Counted from the first letter of the stretch, positions 17,216 to 26,394 are shown. The stretch: DNA of 39,692 bases from Erythrobacter sp. WG (GCF_026586795.1 NZ_JAPFGY010000031.1:1-39692), one strand, 5' to 3'. The notes: generated by a model from the sequence alone, not told the origin. Numbers and translations are program-made.

Positions 17216-19687
17216 TCAGAAGTCGAAGCGCACCGAAGCGAGCACCGTGCGCCCGGCGATCGAGCGTGCGCGCACGATGCCGTTGGCCGGGATCGATCCC
17301 TCTTCCGCCTCGGTGAAGCCGGTGGCGTTGAAGAGGTTCGCCGCGTTCAGCCCGATCTCGACCCGGTCGATCGGCCGCACCGCGAGGAAGGCGTTGACCT
17401 GCGCGAAGGCGGGCAGCTTCAGCTGGTTGTTGTCCTGCGTGAAGCTGTCGGTGGTGCCCACGATGTTCGCGCCGAGCGTGAACAGGCGGCTGTCGTATTG
17501 CGCGGTCGCCTGATAGACGAGGTCGGCCTGCCGGCGCGGCCGGTTGCCGATCACCGTGCGATCGAGCGCGTCCTTGATCTCGGCGTCGGTCCAGGTCGCG
17601 CCCGCACTCAAAGTGAAAGGCCCGGTGCGATAGCTGCCCTCGAGTTCGAGCCCGAAGGCCTCGTATTCGGTGTCGAACAGCACCAGCGGGGCGATGTCGA
17701 CATTGGTCTCGCGGGTCTTGGCGTAGAAGCCGGTGGCGTAGAGCCCGAGCCCGCCGGACTGGTACTTGAGCCCGGCCTCGAGCTGATCGACCCGCGCGAT
17801 CACGCCCTCGTCGCCGCCCGGCAAGCCGCCGGTCACGGGGCTGACCGCCGGCGAGAACAGCGAACGGTCGGCGGTGTGGCGCCCGCCTTGCGAATAGCGC
17901 ACGAAGGCGCCCAGATCGTCGGTGACGAGGTAGTTCGCACCGAGCGAGAAGCTCGCATAGCCGAAGCTGTAGTCCACCGGCCGGGCATTGCCGAGCGGGA
18001 TCACCGCGGTCTGCGCCTCGGCGCGGCTGATCGCGCCGTTGCGGTCGAAATCGAAGCTGGTGACGCCGGTGCCGAACCCGCTGTCGGACCCGGCGATGAA
18101 GCCGCTCGCATCGCCGAAGTCATACCGCACCGAGGCGTCCAGCGTCAGGCGCCCGGTGTTGACCGAGAGCGAGGCGAAGGGCGCGTAGGTCGAATAGTCG
18201 ACATCGTAGGAGCGCCGGCAGCAATTGCCGAAGAAGCTCGCGCTGTAGGCGACCTGGCCGTTCTGGGTGACGGTCTGCCCGCCGGCGTTGCGGATATTGA
18301 CCAGCACCGCGCGGCCATCGCCCTCGACGGTCTGGACGTGGCTCGTCCACAGCCAGTCGGTGTCGATCGACTGCCGCGAGAGGTAGAAGCCGGTGGTGAA
18401 ATTCGCCGTCGCCCCGCCCGCGAAGGCGAATTCCTTGTTGATCCGGAAATCGTTGGTGATGTTGTCGAGGCTGTTCAGCCGCACGTTGAAATTGACGATG
18501 TTGGCGAGCAGGCCGTTGCCGCCAATCGTGGCCGCGTTGGCGACCTGGCCCGCGTTCGGCCCGGTGGCGAAGACGATGCTCGAGCCCGCCCCGCCGATGC
18601 CGTTGGCGATGCCCTGCGCGGCGCCCGCCTCGGCCGGGAAGGGCGACATGAAGCTCCCCGAATTGTCGGCGAAGCGGAAGCGGTTGGTGAGCGTCCAGCC
18701 ATCCGCCACGTCGATCTCGCTCTCGATCCCGAAGGCGAGGCTCTTGACCGAAAGCCCGTCGCGGAAGTCGTAGGAGGCCGGGTTATTGTTGCCGTCGAGC
18801 GATTGCGCCGGGGTGAGGAAGGGGCTGTAGAGGCTGTCGGTGCGCGGATCGAAGCCGGGGATCGCCTGATAGTTAGGGTTGGCGTTGGTGCCGGTGACGC
18901 GCACCGGCTGCGGCAGGATCGTGGGCGTGCGGTCGTCGAGATACTTGGCGCTGAGGCGCACGTAGCCGCCGTCGAAGGTCTTGGTGATGTTGGCCTTCAC
19001 CTGCCCGCCGTCATAGCCGTTGTAGCCGATGTCGCGCGGGCCCTCGCCGGTGCGGTAGAAGCCGCCGATGTGGAAGGAGAGCGTGTCGGACAGCGGCGCG
19101 CCGTAGTCGAAATCGAGGCGGTAGGTCTCGAAGTCGAGGCCGACGCTGCCCTGGATCGCGCCGCCTTCGCGTTCGCCGGTCTTGGAGATGAAGTTGATGA
19201 CCGCACCCGGCGCGTTGGAGGCGAAGGTCGAGGCCGAGCCGCCGCGCACCGCCTCGACGCGGGCGACCGATCGGTCGGCGCGCAGGAAGTTGTCGGCATT
19301 GCCGAAGATGATGTCGCCGAACTCGAGGATCGGGAGGCCATCCTCCTGGAGCTGGATGTAGCGCGCGCCGCCGGTGGAGACCGGGATGCCGCGCACCGCG
19401 ATGTTGGCATTGCCCTCCCCGCCCGAGGCTTCCGAGCGGATGCCCGGGATCTGGCGGATGAGATCGGCGGCGGACGGCGCGGCAAGGTTGGCGATGGCCT
19501 CGGCGCCGATGGTGCTGACCGAGACCGAGCTTTCGATCCGGTTCTGCCCGCGCGCGACGGCGGTGACGATGATCTCCTCGCCCTGGGCCACCGATTCGTC
19601 GGCAGTGTCCTGGGCAAGAGCGGGGGTGGCGGCGGCGAGCAGGCCCGGCAGGGCGACGCCGGCGTAGAGCGCGAAACGCAATTTCAT
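17216..19687 (-). CDS. TonB-dependent receptor, predicted sucrose outer-membrane transporter
   Basis: This 823-residue outer-membrane protein has a signal peptide (MKLRFALYAGVALPGLLAAA...ALAQ), a TonB box region EEIIVTA, a plug domain (residues about 45-160) and a 22-stranded barrel ending in the C-terminal aromatic VLASVRFDF. The ATG at 19687 is preferred to the one at 19693, because GAGGAGA is seven bases upstream of the former and abuts the latter. Its promoter region holds two LacI operators shared with a divergent MFS transporter and LacI gene, and it is followed by GH68 and fructokinase. Sucrose (or a related fructoside) is therefore the inferred substrate, comparable in role to SuxA of Xanthomonas. 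Confidence 0.88.
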   Translation of the reverse strand: MKLRFALYAGVALPGLLAAATPALAQDTADESVAQGEEIIVTAVARGQNRIESSVSVSTIGAEAIANLAAPSAADLIRQIPGIRSEASGGEGNANIAVRGIPVSTGGARYIQLQEDGLPILEFGDIIFGNADNFLRADRSVARVEAVRGGSASTFASNAPGAVINFISKTGEREGGAIQGSVGLDFETYRLDFDYGAPLSDTLSFHIGGFYRTGEGPRDIGYNGYDGGQVKANITKTFDGGYVRLSAKYLDDRTPTILPQPVRVTGTNANPNYQAIPGFDPRTDSLYSPFLTPAQSLDGNNNPASYDFRDGLSVKSLAFGIESEIDVADGWTLTNRFRFADNSGSFMSPFPAEAGAAQGIANGIGGAGSSIVFATGPNAGQVANAATIGGNGLLANIVNFNVRLNSLDNITNDFRINKEFAFAGGATANFTTGFYLSRQSIDTDWLWTSHVQTVEGDGRAVLVNIRNAGGQTVTQNGQVAYSASFFGNCCRRSYDVDYSTYAPFASLSVNTGRLTLDASVRYDFGDASGFIAGSDSGFGTGVTSFDFDRNGAISRAEAQTAVIPLGNARPVDYSFGYASFSLGANYLVTDDLGAFVRYSQGGRHTADRSLFSPAVSPVTGGLPGGDEGVIARVDQLEAGLKYQSGGLGLYATGFYAKTRETNVDIAPLVLFDTEYEAFGLELEGSYRTGPFTLSAGATWTDAEIKDALDRTVIGNRPRRQADLVYQATAQYDSRLFTLGANIVGTTDSFTQDNNQLKLPAFAQVNAFLAVRPIDRVEIGLNAANLFNATGFTEAEEGSIPANGIVRARSIAGRTVLASVRFDF

Positions 19688-19750
19688 GACCATTCTCCTC
19701 TCGGGAAGTCGCGCTTCTGCGGCGCTGACCCGGGCATGGCCTAGCTCACC

Positions 19751-19764
19751 TGCAAACGTTTGCA
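19751..19764. promoter_or_regulatory. LacI-family operator, proximal to the TonB receptor
   Basis: TGCAAACGTTTGCA is a perfect 14-bp palindrome with the central CG typical of LacI-family operators. It lies in the 180-base divergent region between the TonB receptor (start 19687) and the MFS transporter (start 19868). The LacI gene at 21205-22236 is the likely binder. Confidence 0.85.
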
Positions 19765-19772
19765 AGCCGATT

Positions 19773-19790
19773 CTTGCAATCGTTTGCAAG
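19773..19790. promoter_or_regulatory. LacI-family operator, second site
   Basis: CTTGCAATCGTTTGCAAG is an 18-bp palindrome with one mismatched pair and a central CG. Its centre is 24 bp from that of the first site, so the two operators lie nearly on the same face of the helix, consistent with cooperative binding or separate control of the two divergent promoters. Confidence 0.85.
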
Positions 19791-19867
19791 TTGCGCGGAA
19801 TCATGTCACCCCTGCGCCACAGCACCGGATATACAGGTGCGGATCAGGGGATGAGGAGAGGCCCGCT

Positions 19868-21208
19868 ATGTCGCAGAAGCCGAGGCTTTCGCTGGCGCGT
19901 ATCGTCGAGATGAACATCGGCTTCTTCGGCCTGCAGTTCTCCTTCGGGCTGCAGCAGGCGAACATGGGGCCGATCTACGGCTTCCTGGGCGCGGACGAGG
20001 CGACGATGCCGCTGCTGTGGCTGGCCGGGCCGATGACGGGCCTCATCATCCAGCCGATCGTCGGCGCGATGAGCGACCGCACCGACAGCCGCCTCGGGCG
20101 GCGCACGCCCTATTTCCTGATCGGCGCGGTGATCTGCACGCTCGCTCTGTTCGCCATGCCCTATTCGAGCGCGCTGTGGATGGCCGCCAGCCTGTTGTGG
20201 ATCCTCGATGCCGGCAACAACATCACCATGGAGCCCTACCGCGCCTATGTCGCCGACCGGCTCGCGCCCGAACAACGCTCGGTGGGCTTCCTGACGCAGA
20301 GCGCCTTCACCGGGCTTGCCCAGACGCTCTCCTACCTCGCCCCCTCGCTGCTGACCGCTTTCGTCGCGAAGGACGTGCTCGACGCCAACGGCATTCCGGT
20401 GATCGTGCGGATCGCCTTCGTGATCGGCGCGATCCTGTCGATCTCCACCATCGTGTGGTCGGTGTGGCGGGTGCCCGAACTGCCGCTGGACGATGCGGAG
20501 CAGGCCGAGCTTGCCGAAAGGCCGCTCACCTTGCGCGCCACCCTTGCCGAGATCCGCGATGCGATCGCCGAAATGCCCCGCCCGATGCGCCAGCTGGCGG
20601 GCGCGATGCTGTGCCAGTGGTATGCGATGTTCGCCTATTGGCAATTCATCACCTTCGCGGTCGGCCGCTCGATCTACGGCACCGCCGACCCGGCGAGCGC
20701 CGCCTTCCGCGCGGCGACGCTGACCACCCAGCAAGCGGGCGCGATCTACAACTTCGTCGCCTTTCTGGGTGCGCTCGCGCTGATCCCGGTGGTCCGCCGC
20801 ATGGGCGCGCGCCACACCCACGCGGCGTGCCTCGCCGCCTCGGGGGTCGCAATGCTGCTGATCCCCTCGGCCGCGACCCCTGCCGGACTGTTCGTGCTGA
20901 TGCTCGGCATCGGCATCGGCTGGGCGGGGATGATGGGCAACACCTACGTGATGCTCGCCGACTGCATTCCGCCGCAGCGGAACGGCATCTACATGGGCAT
21001 CTTCAACCTGTTCATCGTCATCCCCATGTTGATCCAGACCCTCACCATGCCGCTGATCTACCGCCCGCTGCTCGGCGGCGATCCGCGCAATGTGCTCATA
21101 TTGGGCGGAAGCTTGATGCTGGCGGGCGCGCTGGCTACCTTGCTGGTCGACGCCGGACACAGGCGGCCCCGCGATACGGGCCTGATCGCCGGCCAGGGGG
21201 TGCCATGA
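19868..21208 (+). CDS. MFS sugar transporter, predicted sucrose importer
   Basis: This 446-residue protein has about twelve membrane segments and belongs to the sucrose/maltose-type group of MFS carriers (related to SLC45/SUT and GPH carriers). Motifs are [19 protein letters not shown] in helix 1, [19 protein letters not shown] with [13 protein letters not shown] (the MFS loop 2-3 signature) and [15 protein letters not shown]. It should carry the disaccharide from periplasm to cytoplasm, where the GH68 enzyme can cleave it. The ATG at 19868 is preceded by GAGGAGAGG. It is divergent from the TonB receptor and overlaps the LacI gene by ATGA (21205-21208). Maltose is an alternative substrate, but the GH68 and fructokinase neighbours argue for sucrose. 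Confidence 0.87.
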   Translation: MSQKPRLSLARIVEMNIGFFGLQFSFGLQQANMGPIYGFLGADEATMPLLWLAGPMTGLIIQPIVGAMSDRTDSRLGRRTPYFLIGAVICTLALFAMPYSSALWMAASLLWILDAGNNITMEPYRAYVADRLAPEQRSVGFLTQSAFTGLAQTLSYLAPSLLTAFVAKDVLDANGIPVIVRIAFVIGAILSISTIVWSVWRVPELPLDDAEQAELAERPLTLRATLAEIRDAIAEMPRPMRQLAGAMLCQWYAMFAYWQFITFAVGRSIYGTADPASAAFRAATLTTQQAGAIYNFVAFLGALALIPVVRRMGARHTHAACLAASGVAMLLIPSAATPAGLFVLMLGIGIGWAGMMGNTYVMLADCIPPQRNGIYMGIFNLFIVIPMLIQTLTMPLIYRPLLGGDPRNVLILGGSLMLAGALATLLVDAGHRRPRDTGLIAGQGVP

Positions 21209-22236
21209 GCGACGGCGAGGACAGGCCTGCACGCACCACGGTGCGCACCATCACCGATCTGGCGCGGCTCGCCGGGGTCTCGGCCGGGACGGTCAGCCGC
21301 GCGCTTGCCGGCAACAGCCTCGTCAACACCCGCACCCGCGAGAAGATCGTCAGCCTCGCCCGCGAGCATGGGTTCCGGCCCAACCAGATGGCAAGCGGTC
21401 TGCGCCGCCAGAAGACCGGGGTGATCGGCGTCGTCATTCCGCTTGGCCACGACACCCGCCAGCAGATTTCCGACAGCTTCTTCATGACCCTCCTCGGCCA
21501 CCTCGCCGACGAACTGACGCACGAGGGCTACGACCTCATGCTGCGCCGCGTCGTGCCGGGCGATGACCCCGACTGGCTCGACCGCTTCATCGGTTCCGGC
21601 ATGATCGACGGGGTGATCGTGATCGGCCAGTCCGACCAGTTCGAACGGATCGAGGAGGTCGCCGACGGCTACCGGCCGATGGTGGTATGGGGCAACCGGC
21701 AGGAGGGCCAGCACCACTGCGTGGTCGGCACCGACAATCGCCTCGGCGGAAGGCTGGCGGCGGAGCGGCTGGTGGCGGCGGGCGCGCGGGCCCTCGCCTT
21801 CCTCGGCGACACCGGCCCGATGGAGTTCGCCGCGCGCTTTGCCGGGGCGCAGGATATCGCCACGCGCCGCGGCCTGCCGCCGATCCTGCCGCTGCCCACC
21901 CACCTTTCGCCCGACCGCGCCGGCGAGGAGATCGCCCGGCACATCGCCGCGCATTCGGGCACCATCGACGGGATCTTCGCCGCCACCGACACCCTCGCCG
22001 CGCTGTGCCTCATCGAACTGCGTGCGCAGGGCATCGCGGTGCCGCAGGACGTGAAGCTGGTCGGCTTCGACGACCTGCCGATCGCGCGGCAGACGGTGCC
22101 GCCGCTGACCACCATTCGCCAGGATATCGCCGCGGGCGCGCGCGGCCTCGTCGACCTGCTGCTGCGGCGGCTGGCGGGGGAGAGCACCGAAAGCCTCGTT
22201 CTTCCCCCGGAACTGGTGGCCCGCGCCACCGCGTGA
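21205..22236 (+). CDS. LacI family regulator of the sucrose locus
   Basis: This 343-residue protein has an N-terminal LacI helix-turn-helix (TITDLARLAGVSAGTVSRAL, residues about 12-31), a hinge near residue 65 and a sugar-sensing domain with IPLGHDTRQQISDSFF and a C-terminal LVGFDDLPIARQTVPPLTTI motif. It is coupled to the transporter by ATGA. The two CG-centred operators upstream of the transporter are its likely sites, giving autoregulation plus control of the divergent receptor-GH68-fructokinase operon. Release by sucrose or fructose is inferred from the neighbours, comparable to SuxR. Confidence 0.92.
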   Translation: MSDGEDRPARTTVRTITDLARLAGVSAGTVSRALAGNSLVNTRTREKIVSLAREHGFRPNQMASGLRRQKTGVIGVVIPLGHDTRQQISDSFFMTLLGHLADELTHEGYDLMLRRVVPGDDPDWLDRFIGSGMIDGVIVIGQSDQFERIEEVADGYRPMVVWGNRQEGQHHCVVGTDNRLGGRLAAERLVAAGARALAFLGDTGPMEFAARFAGAQDIATRRGLPPILPLPTHLSPDRAGEEIARHIAAHSGTIDGIFAATDTLAALCLIELRAQGIAVPQDVKLVGFDDLPIARQTVPPLTTIRQDIAAGARGLVDLLLRRLAGESTESLVLPPELVARATA

Positions 22237-22245
22237 CCCCGGCCC

Positions 22246-23013
22246 TCAGGCGGCGTTCATGCTCTTGACCAGAGCGGAGGCCGAGGCCCCTTCGAGCGAC
22301 AGCCCGTAGCCGACCTCGCGCACCAGCCGCGCCTTCAGGGGCTGGATGAAATGCATCCGGGTGTTGCGGCGCGTGACCGCCGGCTTTTCGAGATAGAGCG
22401 CCGCGAGTTCGCGCGCGCGGGCCAGCGCCGTCCCGTCGGGCACCACTTCGGCGACCACGCCCCACTCCTTCGCCGTCGCGGCGCTGATCGGTTGCGGGTC
22501 GAGCAGCCAGGCCTCGGCCCGGCCCGGCCCCGCGCGATAGCTCCAGGTGGTGAAAATCCCGTCGCCCGGCACGATCCCCCCCGCGAAATGCGGCAGATCG
22601 TGGAAGGTCGCACCCTCGCCCGCGACGATCACGTTCGCCAGCAGCGCATATTCGGAATGCACGTGCGCGGCGCCCTCGACGGCGGCGATCACCGGCACGC
22701 GGATGTTGGCGATGTTCTCGAGGATCTGCACGCCCTCGTCATGGACCTGTGACCACACATCGGGATCGGCGACATTGCCGAAGCTCGGAAAATCGACCCC
22801 GGCGATGAACTGCCCGCCCGCCCCGGTGAGGATGACGATGGCGTTCTCGCGGTCCTGCGCGATCCGGTAGAAGGCCTCGGTGTAGTCGGTGTGATCGCGC
22901 GCGGTGAAGATCAGCGGGCCGCCGCCCGTATGGAAGGTGGCGGTAAGCACGCCGGCGTCGTCACGGCTCAGGGCCAGGCCGGGGAAGGCGTCGAAATAGG
23001 CTGGTCGGGTCAC
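22246..23013 (-). CDS. Crotonase-family beta-diketone hydrolase (6-oxocamphor hydrolase-like)
   Basis: This 255-residue cytoplasmic protein has the crotonase fold, usually labelled enoyl-CoA hydratase. It resembles 6-oxocamphor hydrolase, which breaks a C-C bond in cyclic beta-diketones by a retro-Claisen reaction and uses no CoA substrate. Against my recollection of that enzyme, the catalytic set is conserved at a constant offset of three residues: His119 (His122), Asp151 in GIVPGDG (Asp154) and Glu241 (Glu244); PHFxxGIVPGDG is nearly identical. A typical CoA hydratase glutamate pair is not evident. The start is taken as GTG at 23013, which follows AAGGAGAG; the frame is open further upstream. 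It is divergent from the iron receptor and not linked to a pathway here. Confidence 0.7.
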   Translation of the reverse strand: MTRPAYFDAFPGLALSRDDAGVLTATFHTGGGPLIFTARDHTDYTEAFYRIAQDRENAIVILTGAGGQFIAGVDFPSFGNVADPDVWSQVHDEGVQILENIANIRVPVIAAVEGAAHVHSEYALLANVIVAGEGATFHDLPHFAGGIVPGDGIFTTWSYRAGPGRAEAWLLDPQPISAATAKEWGVVAEVVPDGTALARARELAALYLEKPAVTRRNTRMHFIQPLKARLVREVGYGLSLEGASASALVKSMNAA

Positions 23014-23124
23014 GGCGGGAGGCTCTCCTTGGCTGGCGGGTTCGCACCGGGAGTAGCCGGGGGGCGTCGGGCCGGTCTTTCGCAATTCCCCCAAATCTCG
23101 CGGATGTTGCAGGAAGCCGCTTGC

Positions 23125-23143
23125 GTTATTGAGAATCATTCGT
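23125..23143. promoter_or_regulatory. Fur-box-like site 1
   Basis: The 19-mer GTTATTGAGAATCATTCGT matches 13 of 19 positions of the classical Fur box GATAATGATAATCATTATC. It lies about 40 bases upstream of the preferred start of the siderophore receptor. Confidence 0.65.
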
Positions 23144-23153
23144 AGTAAGGCGC

Positions 23154-23172
23154 GCGAATGATTATCAGGAAC
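23154..23172. promoter_or_regulatory. Fur-box-like site 2
   Basis: The 19-mer GCGAATGATTATCAGGAAC also matches 13 of 19 Fur-box positions. It overlaps a possible upstream ATG at 23158, which argues that translation starts at 23182 instead. With site 1 it predicts iron repression of the receptor and the downstream PepSY gene. Confidence 0.6.
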
Positions 23173-23181
23173 AGTTCATCC

Positions 23182-25293
23182 ATGCGCTTCCCGCTCCTCC
23201 TCTCCGCCGCCCTGCTCCCCCTCGCCACCGCCGCACAGGCCGCCGACAAAGCGCCCGAGGAGCTGGAGACGCCGATTGTCGTCACCGCCGCGCGCACCTC
23301 GCTCCCCGTCACCGCGCTCCCGCTCACCGCCGAGGTGATCGACCGTGCGACGCTCGACCGGCAACTCCAGATCTCGGGCTCGGTGGTCGATGCCATTGCC
23401 GCGCTCACCCCCTCCTTCTCCCCCGCCCGCCAGAAGCTCACCGGCCAGGGCGAGACCCTGCGCGGCCGCTCGCCGCTGTTCGCCATCGACGGCATTCCCC
23501 AAACCGCCCCCTTGCGCGACGGATCGCGCGACGGCTTCACCATCGATCCCTTCTTCATCGACCGGGTCGAACTGATCCTCGGCTCGAACGCCTTGCAGGG
23601 CATCGGCGGCACCGGCGGCGTCATCAATCAGGTCACCGTCAGCGCTCCCGCCGAGGACGGATGGAGCGCGCGCACCATCCTCCAGGGCACCGCCGAGAGC
23701 GGCTTGCGGTCCGACGGCTTCGGCGGCAAGGCCGGAGCGCTGGTCGCCAACCGCTCGGGCGCCTTCGACGTCGTCGCAGGGGTTGCCTACGAGCGGCGCG
23801 GCGTGTTCCGCGACGGCGAGCAGCGCCGCATCGCGCCCGACGGGACGCAGGGCGACCTCATGGATTCGCACAGCCTGTCCTTCTTCGCCAAGGCGGGCGT
23901 GGAACTGGGCGGCGGGGTGCGGATCGAGGCAATGGGCCAGCGCTTCCACCTCGAAGGTGACGGCGATCTCATTGCGGTGAACGGCAACCGCCTGACCGGC
24001 CTCCCCTCCACCGGCGTGCGCGGCGTGGTCCCCGGCGACCCGCCCGAGAACCTTGCCGAAACCCTCGCCCTCACCCTCACCGCCGACGACCTCGCCGGCG
24101 GCGCGCTCCGGGTGCGCGGCTTCTGGAACCGCACCGCCGACATCTACGGCGGCGGCACCTTCGCCGATTTCCAGGACCCCGCCATCGCCCCGCGCGGCAC
24201 GCTGTTCGACCAGTCGCAGAACATCAGCCGCAAGTGGGGCGTCAACGCCAGCTGGGAGCGCGATCTGGGCCCGCTCAACCTCGTGCTCGGCGCCGATCTC
24301 CTCAACGATCACACCGTCCAGCGCCTCGCCCAGACCGGCCGCGCCTGGGTGCCGCCGACCGACTACCGCTCCATCGCCCCCTTCGCGCAAGGCAACCTCG
24401 CGCTGTGGGACGGCAAGGTGCGGCTCGCCGGGGGCTTACGCTGGGAGAACGTGCGCATCGACATCCCCGACTACACCACGCTGTGGTTCTATGGGCCGCA
24501 GCGGGTCGGCGGCGGCTCGCCCAGCTTCGACCGGGTGCTGCCCAACGGCGGGATCGTGATCGAGCCCACCCCCGGCATCCGCGCCTATGCCAGCTATGCG
24601 CAGGGCTACACCGTCCCCGATATCGGCCGCATCACCCGCGCCATCGCCCGCCCGGGCATCGATCTCGACACCTTCCTCGACATCGCCCCGGTGCTCGCCG
24701 ACAACCGCGAGATCGGCGTCGAGGTGAAGCGCGGGCCCGTTGAGGCGAGCGCGACCTATTTCTGGTCGGACAGCAGCAACGGCCAGCTGCTGGTGCTGGT
24801 GGGCGACAGCTTCGCCGTCCAGCGCCAGCGGATCGAACTTCAGGGGCTGGAGCTGAACCTCACCACCGCCACCCCGGTGCCGGGTCTCCGGCTCGGCGTG
24901 GGCTATGCGCACCTCGATGGCCGGGTCGACAGCAATGGCGACGGCCGGGTCGATGCCGATCTCGACGGGGCCAACATCGGGCCGGATCGCCTCAACCTCT
25001 CGGCCGACTGGACGATGGGCCCGGTCAGCCTCAGGCTGCAATCGCGCACTCACTTTGCCAAGCTGTTCCGCGGCCCAGCGCGCGATCCGCGCAACGATTT
25101 TTCCGGCTATCACCTGCTCGACGGGGCGGTGAGCGTGGCGACCGGGGTCGGCACCTTCACGCTTGCCGGGCAGAACCTCCTCGACCGGCAATATATCGAC
25201 TACAACTCCGACACCCAGCGCCCGACCGACAACCTCAGGTTCTTCGCCGGGCGCGGGCGGTCGGTGACGCTCGGCTGGCTCGGCCGCTTCTGA
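23182..25293 (+). CDS. TonB-dependent siderophore receptor
   Basis: This 703-residue outer-membrane receptor starts with a clean signal peptide (MRFPLLLSAALLPLATAAQA). A TonB box (ETPIVVTAARTS), a plug domain containing GETLRGRSPLFAIDGIPQ and RVELILGSNALQGIGGTGGVIN, and a barrel ending VTLGWLGRF follow. Two Fur-like boxes and coupling by TGATG to a PepSY membrane protein point to uptake of a ferric siderophore; the siderophore itself cannot be named. An ATG at 23158 adds eight residues but lies within a Fur box, whereas the start at 23182 has AGGA 11 bases upstream. No siderophore synthesis genes are in view, so it may scavenge foreign siderophores. Confidence 0.88.
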   Translation: MRFPLLLSAALLPLATAAQAADKAPEELETPIVVTAARTSLPVTALPLTAEVIDRATLDRQLQISGSVVDAIAALTPSFSPARQKLTGQGETLRGRSPLFAIDGIPQTAPLRDGSRDGFTIDPFFIDRVELILGSNALQGIGGTGGVINQVTVSAPAEDGWSARTILQGTAESGLRSDGFGGKAGALVANRSGAFDVVAGVAYERRGVFRDGEQRRIAPDGTQGDLMDSHSLSFFAKAGVELGGGVRIEAMGQRFHLEGDGDLIAVNGNRLTGLPSTGVRGVVPGDPPENLAETLALTLTADDLAGGALRVRGFWNRTADIYGGGTFADFQDPAIAPRGTLFDQSQNISRKWGVNASWERDLGPLNLVLGADLLNDHTVQRLAQTGRAWVPPTDYRSIAPFAQGNLALWDGKVRLAGGLRWENVRIDIPDYTTLWFYGPQRVGGGSPSFDRVLPNGGIVIEPTPGIRAYASYAQGYTVPDIGRITRAIARPGIDLDTFLDIAPVLADNREIGVEVKRGPVEASATYFWSDSSNGQLLVLVGDSFAVQRQRIELQGLELNLTTATPVPGLRLGVGYAHLDGRVDSNGDGRVDADLDGANIGPDRLNLSADWTMGPVSLRLQSRTHFAKLFRGPARDPRNDFSGYHLLDGAVSVATGVGTFTLAGQNLLDRQYIDYNSDTQRPTDNLRFFAGRGRSVTLGWLGRF

Positions 25294-26393
25294 TGCGGCG
25301 GGCGCTGGTCACGCTCCACCGCTGGCTGGGCGGCCTCGTCGGGCTGGGCCTCGCGGTGCTCGGCCTCACCGGCGCGGCGCTGCTCTGGAAGCCGTGGTGG
25401 GTCGGCGCTCCGCTCGCGGCGCGCCTGCCGAGCGATGCCGAGACGCTGGCGATGATCGCGGCGGCGGGGCGGCTGGGGGCGCGGCACGTGACCCTGCCCT
25501 CGGCCGAATTCGGCGCCGCGCAGGCGGGGCTCGGCGAAGGCGCGGGGGCCTACCTCGCGCATGACGGCACGCTGCTCGCCCGCTGGCAGAGCCCCTGGGA
25601 CCGGCCCGAGACCTTCCTCTTCGATCTCCACCACCATCTGCTGATGGGCGAGACCGGGGAGCTGATCGGCGGCTGGCTGGGCATCGCCGCAGTGCTCTTC
25701 GCGGTGACGGGCCTCGTCCTGTGGTGGCCGACACGGCGCACCTTTCGGCCGCGGGCTCTCCCGCCCCGCCTCACCCGCCCGGCGATCATCCGCCACCACC
25801 GCGATATCGGTGCGGTGCTCGCCCTGCCGATCCTGCTCGCCGGGCTGACCGGCGCGCTGATGGTGCTGAAGCCATTGGGCGCGGCGGTGTTCGCCCCGCT
25901 GTCCCCGCCCGATGCGGTCGCAGCCTGGCAGGCGAAGCCGCCGGCTGCGCCCGCGAGGGCCCCCGCCAGCGGCAACGCCCCGGCCTGGCCCGCCATCCTC
26001 GCCGCCGCCCACGCCCGCTTCCCCGATGCCGAACCACGCATGATTATCTGGCCCAAGGCGCCGGGCGATCCGGTCACGCTGCGGATGCGCCGCCCGGCCG
26101 AGTGGCACCCGAACGGGCGCACCACTCTCACCTTCACCGCCGACGGCGCGCTGCTCGCCGCGCGCGACGCACCCGCCGCGCCGCTGGCGGTGCGGGCGCA
26201 GAATGCGCTCTACCCGCTCCATTCGGCGCGGCTTTCGGGGAGCGCGATGGGGCTGCCGCTGCGGATCGTCATGACGCTCGCCGGCCTTGGCCTCGCCCTG
26301 CTGGGGAGCCTTGCGGTGCTGACCTTCTGGCGCAGCCTCGCGCCCGCGCGGGCGGTGCAGCCCGCCCTGCCGCGCCGTCTTGGCGCGGGCTAG
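25293..26393 (+). CDS. PepSY-associated membrane protein (siderophore reductase-like)
   Basis: This 366-residue inner-membrane protein has four main hydrophobic segments: residues about 8-30 (LHRWLGGLVGLGLAVLGLTG), 125-150 (GGWLGIAAVLFAVTGLVLWW), 170-195 and a C-terminal one near 320-345. The HRWLGG opening, the histidine-rich DLHHHLLMG and the IIRHHRDIGAV repeat unit are typical of the PepSY_TM family. The histidines are candidate haem ligands. Relatives coupled to TonB receptors (such as FoxB and FsrB) reduce ferric siderophores to release iron, and that is the inferred role. The ATG overlaps the receptor stop, and the pair shares the Fur-regulated promoter. Confidence 0.85.
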   Translation: MRRALVTLHRWLGGLVGLGLAVLGLTGAALLWKPWWVGAPLAARLPSDAETLAMIAAAGRLGARHVTLPSAEFGAAQAGLGEGAGAYLAHDGTLLARWQSPWDRPETFLFDLHHHLLMGETGELIGGWLGIAAVLFAVTGLVLWWPTRRTFRPRALPPRLTRPAIIRHHRDIGAVLALPILLAGLTGALMVLKPLGAAVFAPLSPPDAVAAWQAKPPAAPARAPASGNAPAWPAILAAAHARFPDAEPRMIIWPKAPGDPVTLRMRRPAEWHPNGRTTLTFTADGALLAARDAPAAPLAVRAQNALYPLHSARLSGSAMGLPLRIVMTLAGLGLALLGSLAVLTFWRSLAPARAVQPALPRRLGAG

Positions 26394-26394
26394 C

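Noticed and set aside
17135..19744. An 869-codon plus-strand frame opposite the sucrose TonB receptor
   Set aside because: The receptor on the minus strand has signal peptide, TonB box, plug and barrel; the opposite frame has low-complexity charged sequence.
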